64,000 nt of DNA from Apostichopus japonicus (GCF_037975245.1 NC_092562.1:6428001-6492000); one strand, 5' to 3'. Shown: positions 11,342 to 42,107, counted from the stretch's first letter. Notes: generated by a model from the letters alone, not told the origin. Numbers and translations are program-made.

Positions 11342-13197
11342 ATGACTCCACATTCTTTTCATTTCAAGACGCAGTTGCAAGTTCAGTACAAACTGGGGGC
11401 TTCGATTCTCTATCTGCCTTCAGTTTAGGGAAGATCTTGGGATTTTCACCCCTAGATATCGCAGTACAGTAGATATACTAGATATACAGTAGTGTCCTTG
11501 GGGTTTCTTTGGATTTTTCGGGCCTGATCTTGGGAAATTGCCAAATCGGGAGTGGTCACACTCCATTTGTCAGTGCACGACTCTAGACGTCACTAATACA
11601 CACCCGATCACTAGTCTGTTATCGATGAAGTGGTGTTGCCGGAATTTTTCAAGGTCTTGGTACTACGGGCGAAGGTTGTTAATTAAGTTTCGTAACTCAT
11701 TGGGAAGCGATAAGAGGCGTAGGGCGTTGGGGTTGTGGGGCGCGCGTTTCCATGCGGATGGTTAGTTTTTGGGAACAATCTCAAGAAGTGATGGGTGCGT
11801 GTATATATAGTACATATATATAGAATATATTATATATAGTGTGTGTATATATAGTGTACATATATAGTATATATATATATATAAAGAGTAACTCACGACA
11901 CAAAGACTAACTCACGTTTGTTGTTGCATTTTATTTAACTGTTTTTAACAGTTAAATGGTAATACAAAAAAAGGAAAGAGACAAGAAAAGGTAATACAAA
12001 ATAAAAGATTTCTCAAGACAATGATGAATAATAATAGACCATGGCAATGACTGGACAAGAATGGACGAAGGCTCTTGGACGGGGCAAGAATACAGGTTGA
12101 GAAGACAGTAGTACTGTTTATATTGCATCCGATAGGAGTTCAAGTTTGGAGTTTTCAAGGTGAATTTGGATCATTTCTTCATATCAAATGTTCGTGCTTG
12201 GTAAACAAAATCCTTTCCACTTTTTCTACACAAGTACTTTTGCAGGAAATCGAACACCAACATTTAAAAGGCGGCAACAGTAACAAGCGGAGATATTTCC
12301 GGAATGCTAAACAACCCGTTTGGTATATTCGTAATCAATGAGGTTTTCTGTTGGCAGAATTTTCACACATAATTCCCTGAGTGACTGATGAATGAAGTCA
12401 TTCGGGGAAGTGATCGTTTAACTGTTGTTGTTGCCTTCATTTACTTTCTTTGTGGTTCTTTTTCTGTTTTTGGCCTTAAAGTTTCATTGCGACCATTGAT
12501 TGGCCACAATGCTTATTTTGAATTGAAAGCCCTCTATATTACCTGCAATATACGTTTTTTTAGTCAGTTCTCTCTCTCTCTCTCTCTCTGACAGTCTCGT
12601 TGCTCTAATCAGGACAAATTCAATATTGAACTCTTGACAGCAATTAAGCACCTGAAATCCCTTGACCCTTGATTTCTTACCAGACCTCTCGGGACTTTCC
12701 CCAAAGACCCCAAAGAGGTACCTGCCAAATTGTTGGGCAACCCTCCAAGCCTTTCCTTGTTACACCGTGGTACCAAGGTATCCAATCACTGATATGCACC
12801 GAGGCAAAATCAACATATTCATAGATATGCTATGCACGATGGCAAAATCCTCTATCCAGGAGCAAGAATTCACCTTTCCTGTGAAATTCATTGGTTCTAT
12901 TCAAGAGGTTCATATCCAAAGTACCTTTCAACCTTGCAACAATACTACCAATGATGGTCATCATATTCAAGGAAACCCCTCTGGTACATTTAGGGATTTC
13001 ACACATTTCCTTCTGCAATCTATATAGCTTTAGAAAACAAGAACTGTCACTGATAGGAAAATCGTTTTAAGGTTCAACATCAATTAAAACAGATCAAATA
13101 TGACTTAAAAGTATCCACAGTGCACAGCCAAACACAGATCCACACAATACAGATCCAAACAAGAACGGCCGTTGCAGGTTGCAACAGATGCAACCAT
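11342..13197. other. intergenic with simple repeats
   Basis: It contains TA-rich microsatellite sequence (11804-11885) and a (TC)n run (12572-12590). Open frames at 12662-13027 (plus) and 12830-13018 (minus) overlap on opposite strands, lack an ATG or domain support, and are not called. Confidence 0.4.
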
Positions 13198-14081
13198 ACA
13201 GCTGTTACCACAGACCCATGCCACACAGCTGTTACCACAGACCCATGCCACACAGCTGTTACCACAGACCCATGCCACACAGCTGTTACCACAGACCCAT
13301 GCCACACAGCTGTTACCACAGACCCATGCCACAAAGCTGTTACCACAGACCCATGCCACACAGCTGTTACCACAGACCCATGCCACACAGCTGTTACCAC
13401 AGACCCATGCCACACAGCTGTTACCACAGACCCATGCCACACAGCTGTTACCACAGACCCATGCCACAAAGCTGTTACCACAGACCCATGCCACACAGCT
13501 GTTACCACAGACCCATGCCACACAGCTGTTACCACAGACCCATGCCACACAGCTGTTACCACAGACCCATGCCACACAGCTGTTACCACAGACCCATGCC
13601 ACACAGCTGTTTCAACAGATACATGTCACACAACTGTTATACCTGATTCGCACCTCACAGCTGTTACAGCATATCTGCACCTCACAGCTGTTACAGCATA
13701 TCCACACCTCACAGCTGTTACAGCATATCCGCACATCACAGCTGTTAAAGCATATCTGCACCTCACAGCTGTTACAGCATATCCGCACCTCACAGCTGTT
13801 GCAGCATATCAGCACATCACAGCTGTTGCAGCATATCCGCACCTCACAGCTGTTACAGCATATCCGCACCTCACAGCTGTTACAGCATATCCGCACATCA
13901 CAGCTGTTAAAGCATATCTGCACCTCACAGCTGTTACAGCATATCCGCACCTCACAGCTGTTGCAGCATATCAGCACATCACAGCTGTTGCAGCATATCC
14001 GCACCTCACAGCTGTTACAGCATATCCGCACCTCACAGCTGTTACAGCATATCCGCACCTCACAGCTGTTGCAGCATATCC
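13198..14081 (+). repeat. 27-bp minisatellite with palindromic E-box in every unit (32 full units)
   Basis: Fifteen units of ACAGCTGTTACCACAGACCC plus ATGCCAC (13198-13602) are followed by two transitional units, then fifteen of ACAGCTGTTACAGCATATCC plus GCACCTC (13657-14061) and a partial unit. Nearly every unit starts with the 8-bp palindrome ACAGCTGT. Variants repeat every 5 units in the first block and every 6 units in the second. Because 27 is divisible by three, several frames stay open by chance. Confidence 0.95.
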
Positions 14082-14119
14082 AGCTGTTGAATACGATCCA
14101 AACGTACAGCTGTTACAAC

Positions 14120-15235
14120 AGTTCCACAAATAGAGATGTTTAATCAGATGTAAGTTCAATATCCAGGAACACCCCATGGCTTCCAGACTTTCTATTTTAG
14201 TTCATTTTCTCTGCCAGCAATTTTTAGCACCCCACTAAGGCACCACAGTTCACTGAGCAATCCCTTGTCACTACTTAACTGCATCATCGTCCATGCCTTC
14301 TAACAATGGTTTGGCCATATTGTCCCTTCCTTATTGTCCTTGAGAGGGAGGCAGTTTGTTTGGGTGCAGAAGACCTCTGCTAAACAATCTTGGTTCTTCA
14401 AAACTTCCTAGCAAGTCCTGTTCATTTGAAGAAATATCAGACAGTCACAGTAAGACATCTCAAATGCATAGCAGCAGATGTTGCGTTGACTCTTCTTCAA
14501 AATCGTAGGGATACCAACCGGGCTCAATTTCCAACAGCTCTGGGTAATGCGGACATCATCTACGCTTTAGGATCCAGTACAGACCACATATCCTTTCTGA
14601 CTATTTTATTCGCAGTGGCTACACCTTCAGAATATAATGTGCTGGCATTCACATAATAGAAAAGGAATGCAAAGTATCCATCAACAAAATCAGGTATATT
14701 GTCCAGGGACTGCTTCAAGTATACTGTCACATACTGCACAGTTTAGTCTTTTCTTATGCTCAGCTTTTATTTCACACTTGGAATGTTTTTTCTTGCTCCG
14801 GTTCAACTTAAATCAATGTCATAAAGATATCTTGCCATGAACAGCCACAGAAATGACAAGTCACATAAAAAGTAATGCATCAAAATTCAAAGTTGCACCA
14901 CAAAAATGTCTAAGCTGATATTTTTCCACAGTTGCAAGTGTGTAGCAAACGACAGGTGTTGTGGTGAACTGCCAATTGGCAGACAAATTTTAGCCAGAGA
15001 CTGTATCACAGATTAAATAGGTGTGAGTGTGTGGTGGGTGTTTGTGCCTGTGGTTCTTGTCATAACAAGTAAGAATAACAGTTCAAAGATGCATAACTAG
15101 AATGATAATCAACTATTAGTACATGTTTAAAAAATGAAAAGAAAATAATCAAAAACAATGAATATCCACTCTCTCTCACTCCCATTTTGTTGGAAATTTT
15201 CTGTCTTGGTCAGCCAACCGAAGAAAATTAACAAC
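14120..15235. other. vasa 3' flank / probable 3' UTR
   Basis: No independent gene is supported. The part adjoining 15235 should be vasa 3' UTR on the minus strand, up to one of the candidate AATAAA sites. Confidence 0.45.
14605..14771 (-). promoter_or_regulatory. candidate vasa polyadenylation signals
   Basis: AATAAA occurs on the minus strand at 14766-14771 and again at 14605-14610, 465 and 626 nt beyond the vasa stop codon. Either could end the 3' UTR. The hexamer is common in AT-rich DNA, so this is tentative. Confidence 0.3.
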
Positions 15236-33197
<17,962 letters not shown>

Positions 33198-33425
33198 GTT
33201 TTCAGTAATATGTCTTGTACTTTGTTAAGACTGCTGTAAAAATCACCGTGCTGTGCAATATAGTAGTATTGTTGGGCCCGATGCTTGCGTAATAATTGAT
33301 GTTAACTGCGACACACACGTGCGTTTGGTCTTGGGTGAGGTGAGAGACTGAATCCAACAGGTTGACTAGTTTATTTTGTCCCAAGAGAGAGATGCTTGTA
33401 CGCAGATGCGGGTCCTTCGGCGCCA

Positions 33426-33433
33426 CTTATATA
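33426..33433 (-). promoter_or_regulatory. candidate TATA box of vasa
   Basis: The minus strand reads TATATAAG about 230 nt upstream of the vasa ATG, preceded by TCACGT. A start site about 30 nt downstream would give a 5' UTR near 200 nt. No transcript evidence is available. Confidence 0.4.
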
Positions 33434-34126
33434 ACGTGACACACTCTTCTTCTGTTTCTGCTCTAATGCCCAGTTTGAAAGAAATCACGCAGGCGTGAAA
33501 CGTCCCCTCAAATGATGGGAAGGTGGGCAACAAAAATGTGGAGGTAAAAATATGGTGCCATGAATTATGGTTGTTTGGAAGTAGCGTTATTCCTATGTTT
33601 GGACAGTGCTGAGCCGGCGCCCCGACCAAAAGGGGGCCCCCGGGTAAACTGATGCACAGACAAAGGATAGGAAGGGCCCGCTTTACTGGGAAAGAAGAAA
33701 ACTCATGCAAGACTGAACATGACAAGTTACATATTTTCACGTGTATTTATCGAGCTAGTTGTGTTATTTATTATTATAATGAAAAAAAAGACCTATATAT
33801 TTTAAAACCCAATTCCAGCCAATGTTGTACTGAGTACAACATCGGGACATATGATTGTTTGATAAAAATCTAAAACGATAACACCCTACAGATTTGAAAC
33901 TGCGTTCATTTGAAAGAAAAAGGGGCAGGGCTTACATGTAAATATAATATTAAAAGGTTAGAATAAAGATGCCTTCGGTGTATCTGATAAGTAAAAAAGC
34001 AAAACCACTGAACAGTTCTATAGTTATGTTCATTGCATACGGACCCATATTGTATTACTGAAATGATTGAAAGTCAAAATCCTATGACATGATATCTCAA
34101 AATAACCGATGTGTAAATGCAACTTG

Positions 34127-34225
34127 AAACGCCCGGGAAGTATCTTTTCCGAGGAATATTTGTTGTCAAAAAAATCGTGGTATACGTTCCGCGCCAACAG
34201 ATGGTGGCGCTCCGCTTAGATAGTA
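34127..34225 (+). repeat. dispersed repeat family A, copy 3
   Basis: Module from GGGAAGTATCTTTTCCGAGG to GCGCCAACAGATGGTGGCGC and TCCGCTTAGATAG. The 3' part is nearly identical to the copies at 35.7 and 41.6 kb. Confidence 0.8.
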
Positions 34226-35689
34226 TATCAAGTACGGTAGTGTGTTACAGTTATGACCCCGGCCCCTCCCCTTGTGGATATTTCTGCGGACGCCCTAGCT
34301 TGGACCTCCTGATAGGGGGGCCCTCGGGCTCATCGTTACGCCACTGTTGTTTGGAGGTTGAAGTGGGCAGGCAGGGGGAGCCGAGTAGTGGGGTCGCTTT
34401 TGGCCATACCTAATAAATTGCCATTAAAAAAAGCAAACGACGCAAACAATATTTGTCATGAGGTAATAATGACTGGCTTTATTCTTTCAAAAGTTGAAAA
34501 CTATGGTCTAACTAAATACTGGTTCGAAGACACTGACAGCTAACCAGTAAATGGTAAGTGTTTTCTTCTTTTGTATTATATCACCTAGTCCGTCGAGTTA
34601 AAATTAGGCCGAATTTATTTTTTTAAATGATGTTAAAAGCTTTTTTTGAAGACGAGAGTGACGTAGTATTCAAGAATATACGTTATTTATTGCTGGTTTC
34701 TTACACCGATGAACGCAAAAATATATTCAAAATTCTCCAATGTAATAGGGGGGTTTCTGCGCACGATGAAGAAAGGTCGACGCCTTGATTGGCTTAGGGT
34801 GTTTTGATCGGCAATCAGTCTGCTCAAGTTGAAGAAAGGTCACGGAACTTGATTGGCTCAAGTATTTTGCGGCATTTAAGTCATGGTGATGCAGCAAATT
34901 TGTAACCCATAGACAACTTAATTTTCTTCCTATATTCATTAATTCCAAAAGCAATTCACGTTGTTTGTCTGTAACAATCACTACCGGTACCCATTGATAA
35001 CGTGTGCCCGCAACATTTAACAGGCATTTTAACTGCGCAGCACAATGCGGAGGTAATTGCAAGAGTCAGACTGATATAAGCTGGTTATAATGTCGGAATT
35101 GTATAGAAGGGAATTTAATAATCTTGGTCTGCTACGATAACCACTATAAACGTATGTGGGAAGAATTAAACAAACAAGCGGTTGTGAAGACTAAGGACTG
35201 AAAGGGAATAATCAGGAAACATTCTTGCGAAGTGACTATAGTTTTTGAAGATGTATATGTTGTTTGTAAACTGCGGTTATAAATGTTACATAACACCGTA
35301 TGTTTACAGACAAAAGGTACACGAAACGAAAGGTAGGAGTAAGTTATTTAGTGAGACCAGGGAGTTGTTTGGAAACAACGTTATTAGGGAGTACTCCCTG
35401 GTGAGACGACAACCGACAATGATGAGAAGTGAGAAACTAAGATTATTTTGGAATAAAGTGAAGGGGTGTGGGAGGACATACAGTCAGAGGGGCGGATCCC
35501 CCCCCCCCCTGACGGACTTAAATGGACTGCTGGCGCCCTTTTCAGCTTTTTACCACTTTTTACTTATTCGCGATGGCTTTTTTATTGCGCTCTCAAATAC
35601 CTATTGACATTTGTCACATTTTGTAGGTGTAATTTTCTGACAAAATGACGATGACACCTATTTATTCTTCGTTTATCTGCAAATTAGCA

Positions 35690-35786
35690 AGGCCCGGAAA
35701 GGTTATTTCCGGCGATCTTTTAAAAAAATCTGTACGCTCCGCGCCAACCTGTGGTGGCGGGCGCTCCGCTTAGATAGGGTCGAAAG
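35690..35786 (+). repeat. dispersed repeat family A, copy 4
   Basis: Starts AAGGCCCGGAAAGG and ends CGCTCCGCTTAGATAGGG, with GTACGCTCCGCGCCAACC in between. GC-rich segments with poly-C and poly-G tracts lie on either side. Confidence 0.8.
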
Positions 35787-37431
35787 CGCCCCTACAAATC
35801 ATTCTCGCCCCCTGACTAATATAGCTCCACCGCTGGTGGGGGGGGGGGTGGAGGACACTCTTAATAAGACACATACATATATTCATTGACTTTCAAACCA
35901 TGTAAGATGGCACGCATATTCCAACTTTATGTGTATCTCAAGATGTCTGGGATCTTTGAATAAACAGCTGAGAATTTGAATAACCATGCTGCTGCGACGG
36001 GTTTAAACAAAACCTTTAGAAGGGCCTTCAACAAGAAAATAATTATGTAAATTTACACAAATAAATGCGACGTATACAGCCCACAATTTAAAGGGGTTTG
36101 ATGATTCCTTTATTTTACAATATCTGTATGAATATAGGTTGTCGTTCCTGAAATAATGGAGTGGAAGTATTTTATATAGAGGTGACTGATTATATGAACT
36201 GAGATTCTTCGATTCGGTCAAATTTGCCCATGCCTTTATCCAATGCCTTTGTCACGTTTACCCAAAACATTCGGCATACATGAAACGAAAGAGAGATATT
36301 ACCCAGGGTTGGAGTCGAGTCCACCTAACCCGAATCCGAGTCAAGTCCGAGTCCGACTGTATTGTTGAGCCTCTTTTGTGAACCAGGCATTGTGGGAGGG
36401 GTGCTTCCCATACCAACCTATAGCTGAGACCATGTAGATTGGACTGTTACACAATAAAGCACAGGCCTTAGGGACCATACTCAGGCTATGTATATAAAAG
36501 TATAAAAAGTAAAAGGAAGGGGAAGGAAGGCACAGAACCAACGGGCATATTTAAGCACGGGGCGGGGTTCCACCGAGACCAACTTTAAGTGAGGCCCACC
36601 GGTTGACCTAACCTTTATGGAAAGTGACATGTATGATGGTATAGGTTTGGATGAAAATTACACAATGTGTTACTTTCGCCCATGAGGTTGGACAGAAGTG
36701 GGGCTCGGGGAACATATACGTCACCCCAACTTTCCCCAAAATATGACAAAAGTGCCCTTTTCAATAAAGTTCTATATAAAATATGCCCCTCAACTTGATC
36801 CCACTTTCTCAAACTGATCCTATGCCTCTGATTTTACTAGTATAAACCATGCACTAATTACCACAATATATGAAACACTTAACCTTTCCTTTCCCCCCAC
36901 TGTATCTCGCAGCAAAAGTTGTAAAAGTTAAGTGATTGTCATTGAGTACATACAATATGACGGGCTGTGAGCATGTATGGATGCTACATAACATTGATTA
37001 ATTTATCATAAAATACAGCCTGGGAAGTCGCACAGTATACTGATATGCAACTTTCTAGCATAACTGCACTACATGTGTAGAACATTGTAGAACACAAGGA
37101 GACAGTAGCATATAGAGTACCCTGTGTTGTCATTCTAGCTATAGTACAACCACTGGGAGCTCTTCTAATATCCTAATAATATAACTTGTACAACATTCTA
37201 TAGTCCCATAGTGTGCTATACTGGTAGGCTTTATATAGTTAGCTAATACTATAGTTTCATAAAGTGTTAATTAGGGCCTATACGGAAGGGCTTTGTATAC
37301 CCCAAGCTTTGTGATGAGTACAATATACAAACTTACTGACCCGATTCCCTCCCCTGCGTGTTAATCGTGCACCCGTCCCCCTCCACCCCCCCCCCCCCAA
37401 CCAGAAATCAGGAAGATATATATACCACATG

Positions 37432-37617
37432 ATACTTTTTAAGAAAAAGTCACCCAGGAAAGAACCTGGGCACGGAAACCAAACTAGACTGATCCGCTCT
37501 CAGCCCCAGTCCCCTTGCATCGGGACTGTGACTGTGTGATCATCGTCAGGTGTGTATCACCATTCCCTAAAAGAACAGATACTACACATGATCTTAGCCA
37601 AAAGGCCGAGAAGCGAT
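37432..37617 (-). mobile_element. U2-snRNA-headed short retroelement (SINE-like) with target-site duplication
   Basis: On the minus strand the element starts ATCGCTTCTCGGCCTTTTGG and CTAAGATCATGTGTAGTATC, then TGTTCTT, essentially the first ~45 nt of U2 snRNA including the GUAGUA branch-site-pairing segment. It then diverges completely. The U2 Sm site and stems III-IV are absent. The 3' part contains a CCCAGG / CCTGGG hairpin and ends in a T-rich tail. ATATATACCACATG flanks both sides (37418-37431 and 37616-37629, allowing a shared AT), the mark of LINE-mediated insertion. It is therefore a retroposed RNA-derived element and not a U2 gene. Confidence 0.8.
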
Positions 37618-37825
37618 ATATACCACATGTTGTGAGTGAATACATAAGTCCCGACTGATATGTATAGATAATTACTCTACAATTAACTTTATATAGAGAG
37701 CCTGACAGGCCAGCTGCAACCATGCACTGACCTATAGCTGTGATGTTAGAGATAATTTGTCCACAGCTGATCAGTGCAGCTAGAAGTATATATGCAGCAA
37801 GAACTTGAAGCTGTAACTAAGCCTT

Positions 37826-38013
37826 GTTCACTATACAGTAGTCTACATGGCTTAATTGCCGTTCAAATTTGTGGACACTTAGGATGCCAAATAATAGTTT
37901 ATCCCCTCATCAGAGCTCTGTTCACTATACAGTAGTCTACATGGCTTAATTGCCGTTCAAATTTGTGGACACGTAGGATGCCATATAATAGTTTACCCCC
38001 TCCTCAGAGCTCA
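37826..38013. repeat. 94-bp tandem duplication
   Basis: GTTCACTATACAGTAGTCTA at 37826 is repeated at 37920. The two copies are nearly identical down to CCTCAGAGCTC. Confidence 0.9.
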
Positions 38014-38514
38014 TGATAACTTTATGGTTTGAATAGGATGCTTTGACGAGCCTCACTGACAATAGGGCCTCACGGTTCATTTTTTTGTATTTTGCAAGGT
38101 TTGCAATCATCAATTTAAGTAACTTGTAATACCAAAGCCATGGTGCGAATTCAAGCTCTTGGCACTTGACGGAAGCTTTCTGTAATCTCCTCTTATACTT
38201 CCAGACCCAGCAAACCAACTTCTCTTAATTAGCTCTTATTGTAGAATAAATAATGAAGGAGTGTTTAACACAACTATGGGTCACACAACAGTGCACTGTG
38301 TTTTAGCTTGACTGTTGTACTTGTAATAGATTGAAAATCCTAATCACACAAAACTAGCCATGCAGTATATCTTCTGATTGTCACATTATCAAAGTTTTGC
38401 TGGTGGACTCAGTCGGACTGGACTAGCTCGGCTTCAAGTCCGAGTCTGACCCAAGTCCGGGTCCAAAAAAAGTGGACTCGAGTCCCCAGTTCGGATTCGA
38501 TGCCTCGTACCCTG

Positions 38515-39942
38515 CTATTTCCCTCATTTATTCAATACCGGCGATAAGCAATGTTACGAATGTTCTTTGCATGATTTAGAATTGTATGATCCAGATGGAA
38601 TGCTCGCATCCGTCGGATCGTTAAACCTTTCTCCCGTGGTACTAGGCAGAATAGGCAATGAGGTTGTATGGTCTTTAATTTGAGAGAACAACTCATTGAT
38701 TATTGTTTATCGAATACCGATATTTTGAGAATGGCTTGCCTTTTATTTAGAAAGCTCCTCATGGAAGTAAAAATGTATGAAACCCTTTGAGAGAATCCAT
38801 CGTCCTGATGTAATGAATGTCGAGGAGGGTCGAACCGACAGTAAGTTTCAAGATAAGGGTGGCGATCCTTTCCGACATTGTATTAACATTGCTTCTGCAT
38901 GTAACGTGGTTTTTAGAAGAAAATAAACTTCTTGCAGCCTAACTCTATTGCCGTATCTAAACCCAAACAAGAAAAAATAATTCATAAACAGCATACAGTG
39001 TTTAACTTATAATCCGGAGTCGCGTGGTTTATATAAAACACGTTCAGGGGAATGTAGTATAGGCGAGTATATTGGGTATAGATGGGTACGCAGCAGAAGT
39101 TTTTGGGTGTATTTGACACGGTTGTTTATCGTGTTTCGACGCATGAGGATACCATGCATATGCAGCCCCTTTACGGTGAATCGCTGGTGAAAGTAAGCAT
39201 GCACACTCAGAAAGTAAGGCACTTCTATGAGCATGCATGTAGTGATGATGGATTTGTTGAAATTTGGTAACATGTATGGTACGGTTTGAAAGGAAACTTA
39301 GAGGAATTGAAGCAGGAGCCTATGCAACTGCCTAGAAATTTTGTGCCACCTCATCCGAGGTGGAACGAATGGCATCAAACTATTACAACCTGCAGTAAGG
39401 GGGAATGAACCGATATCAAGTATAGCAGATTTTAGTTCGCCGTGCCCTTAAACAAATAAGGATTTGCACGCACGTATATGGATGGCGTTCCATACGCACG
39501 TAGAATCACTGAGCATTGAGAGATGTACGTGGGTGACTCTGAAAGTACAAAAGGCAATACAATTGAGCTTTGAAAAGTTCTGATGTGAAAGTTGTATTGC
39601 ATTTTGAGAATATGTCTCAATATGACCAAGGTACGCAATTGGGGGAGGGGGGGGGGATTGTTTACCGAATACATCAATACATTTTTAAAATTAAACAAAA
39701 AGTCTCAAACTAGCCCGAGTGATGTAAAACCGTTGAAGATAAAGCAAAGTATTTGGCCGAATACGCATCCATTGACATTCAATAAGATCCAGATAAGATC
39801 GAAAAAAAAACTCCTGGACTTCGTGCAATCGCTACGTTAATGTTGAATATAGTGTCTGGAGGGGATTCTGGCAACACACGCGGGCACATAACACTGACTA
39901 AAATTGTTTAGAATCACGTCACACAGGTTTCGTTACGACCAG
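38515..39942. other. intergenic, nothing recognised
   Basis: Overlapping short frames at 39007-39273 occur on both strands without domain support. A poly-G tract lies near 39642-39655. Confidence 0.35.
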
Positions 39943-39984
39943 TGGCGTAGCTATGGGGGGCGTGGGGCGACAGCCCCCCCCCAA

Positions 39985-40342
39985 GGGCGTAGGAACCGGG
40001 GGCTGGGGGCGCCAGCCCCCCAGTGAAAATGTGGAGGGGTGGAAATATCATTCCGCCCCCCCCGGTTCGCAGGTCAGAAAACCCCTTTTTCATTTCCAAA
40101 TGAGAAAAAAAATCTCATTTGGAGCACCAAATTGCATCTAAGGCCAGTTGAAAATACAAAATTAAGTTTACAAAATGGAGTGGGTGTTGAAGTGTGCTTT
40201 ATTGCACTAAATTGCATCTGAGGCCACCTGGAAATGCAAAAAATTCCAAGGGAGGGGGACACCCCCTCCCCTTAGACCCCTCCCCCAGGCCGTCCATCAG
40301 TCTTCAGCCCCCCCCCACTCAAAAGTACCTTCCTACGCCACT
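39985..40342 (+). mobile_element. GC-ended ~0.3-kb retroelement-like repeat B, copy 1 (nested)
   Basis: It begins GGGCGTAGGAACCGGGGGCT and ends CCTTCCTACGCCACTG, with the ATTGCATCTAAGGCC and CAAAATGGAGTGGGTGTTGA core shared with 42957-43261. It sits inside another GTGGCGTAGC / poly-C repeat, so its borders merge with flanking C tracts. Confidence 0.7.
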
Positions 40343-40635
40343 GCCCCCCCCCATGGAAGCTTGGCGCCCCAGTCGTCCCCCTCCCACTGGGATTTTGGGT
40401 GTCGGAAAAAATTACATGTGCGAAAAATATATCATTGGTCTGAGTGGTTTCGAATCTCCATGATGACCACTCATGAACGACCCTTCGACCGCGGACCGGC
40501 AGTAGGCTATGGTTGCTGAAAAACCTGACGTGACATAGCGCATAGGCCGAGAAGACATCTACAGTAGTCGCACTGTACTGAAAACGCATGTTAACGACCG
40601 TCGAATTATATAATTCCTGCTCTAATAAATACAGG

Positions 40636-41726
40636 CGCGTAGCCAGGGAGGGGTCGAAGGGGGAGACCGCCCCCCCCCCTCTTTGAGCATATTTTTTTTT
40701 GTAGGTTTTTATGATATCGATAGTAATTTCAAAATAGAAACTGCTTAGAGGCAACTTGCAATGCCTGGGAAGTGCCATATCCAGCGATCTGGAGACATTT
40801 TCGGCCCAAATTTTCTGGTGTTCTTCGCGCCAAGTCATGGTGGCGCGACGCTTATAGTTTCCTATTCCGATTCTGCGGCTCTGATAATTTGCCATACAGG
40901 TTCGCCCCTCCCTTCGAAAATCCCTCGCTATACGCGCCTGAATAATACTAATACAAATAGCCAACCAAGATCTTGTAAGCTGTGCACATTAACTGATCAA
41001 ACAAGCTAATGAGCTATACTATACCCTTATAGAAAGGTGGTTTCCAGGTACTGTAATGCCAAAGAAGATATTAAAAGGTAAAACAAATGCTGACATCATA
41101 CAGGTTTCTCATATCATTGCTCGTGTCATTGCGTCGATACACGGTTACATTTTCAATCGGGTTTTCACTGCTGGGACGTGCCCTGGTGCTCTTAAAACCG
41201 CTAAAAAAAAACAAAATTGCAAGACAATACTACAGCTGAGAACTACCGGCCAATCAGTCTATAACCCTAATAATATTTCAGACGCAAGCTTTGATGTCAG
41301 TTTTACATAAAGGTAGGTCATTTCAGTATGTTACTTGCCTGAAAGCCCAGTCAATCTTTTTTTATTTTCCATGCGCAATTTGCAGATTTGTCGAAAAATG
41401 TCAATGCCGGCGGTGTCAAACTCACAAAGATATTGGTATTTCAAAGTAACTTATCAGACTGTTTTTTCTTTCTATTTCACTAAACTATTTAATGACCATA
41501 TCAAGACATGGGATCTCAAAATAAAGGATGTTGAGAAAAAGCAGCTTACAAGGCCTGGGAAGTGTCATTTCCGACGATCTAGAAGGCCTTTTTAGCTAAA
41601 TTTTTTTGTACGCTGCGCGCCAACTCATGGTGGCGCTCCGCTTAGATAGTAACAAGACGCCCTCCCAGGAAATGGTCAAGCCTCCCCCCCCAGCGCCCCC
41701 CACTGAAAAAAATCCTGGCTACGCTA
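40636..41726. mobile_element. composite element with GCGTAGCCAGG inverted ends, carrying repeat A copies 5 and 6
   Basis: GCGTAGCCAGG at the left and CCTGGCTACGC at the right form an 11-bp inverted pair, each adjoining G- or C-tracts. Repeat A modules lie at 40759-40862 and 41550-41652, both on the plus strand. No coding region could be supported. Confidence 0.45.
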
Positions 41727-42107
41727 TTGGTTACGACCCCTTGTTGAATGATGTAACGAATGTTAAATATATTTGTTTTACCAATGACGAAATTGTTGAC
41801 TGCCAATACTCTAAAAAGAATGACTTAGTAATGCCCAATAACAGACTAACCGTTGTCATTACATGCGTTTATGACATATCATGCCCGCGAGTGAAGCTCT
41901 CCTTACAGTTACTTGAATACTTGCAGATTGTACCTGCTTTGACACCGACAGTTTGATTTACATTTGGATAACTGCAGAAAATATCCCCCATTGGATGACT
42001 ATTAAGGTCAATTACCGAACAAGGTTCGGTTTCTTCCGAAAGAAACGTGTTTCCTCTGGACGAATGGAAGAAACTGAAAAAAGGGATGTATAGATTCACC
42101 CGGGGGA

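Larger units (their letters stand above)
33440..36303. other. vasa upstream flank, repeat-rich, no supported gene
   Basis: It holds dispersed repeat A copies 3 and 4 (34127-34225 and 35690-35786, plus strand) and poly-C/poly-G tracts at 35499-35510 and 35837-35848. The 111-codon minus-strand open frame at 34727-35062 has no recognisable domain and is not called. Confidence 0.45.
36304..38514. mobile_element. old hAT-like element, GAGTCGAGTCC-rich ends
   Basis: CAGGG at the left and CCCTG at the right bound sequences with repeated GAGTCCGAGTC words in inverted orientation. The flanking octamers ATATTACC and CTATTTCC match at 6 of 8, suggesting a decayed duplication. The U2-headed retroelement and a 94-bp duplication lie inside. 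Confidence 0.5.

Noticed and set aside
12662-13027. 121-codon plus-strand gene
   Set aside because: It starts at a non-ATG codon, overlaps an opposite-strand open frame and shows no recognisable motif.
13120-14133. 337-codon repeat protein (TAVTTDPCH / TAVTAYPHL)
   Set aside because: All plus frames and several minus frames stay open because the 27-bp unit lacks stops. There is no signal peptide, intron or start context to favour one frame.
34727-35062. 111-codon minus-strand gene upstream of vasa
   Set aside because: No domain, splice or promoter support; it lies in repeat-rich sequence.
37432-37617. Functional U2 spliceosomal RNA gene
   Set aside because: Only the first ~45 nt match U2. 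The Sm site and 3' stem-loops are missing, and a target-site duplication flanks the unit.
37432-37617. Spliced-leader RNA gene
   Set aside because: The 5' end is U2 sequence, no leader/donor-Sm arrangement is visible, and the copy is a retro-insertion.
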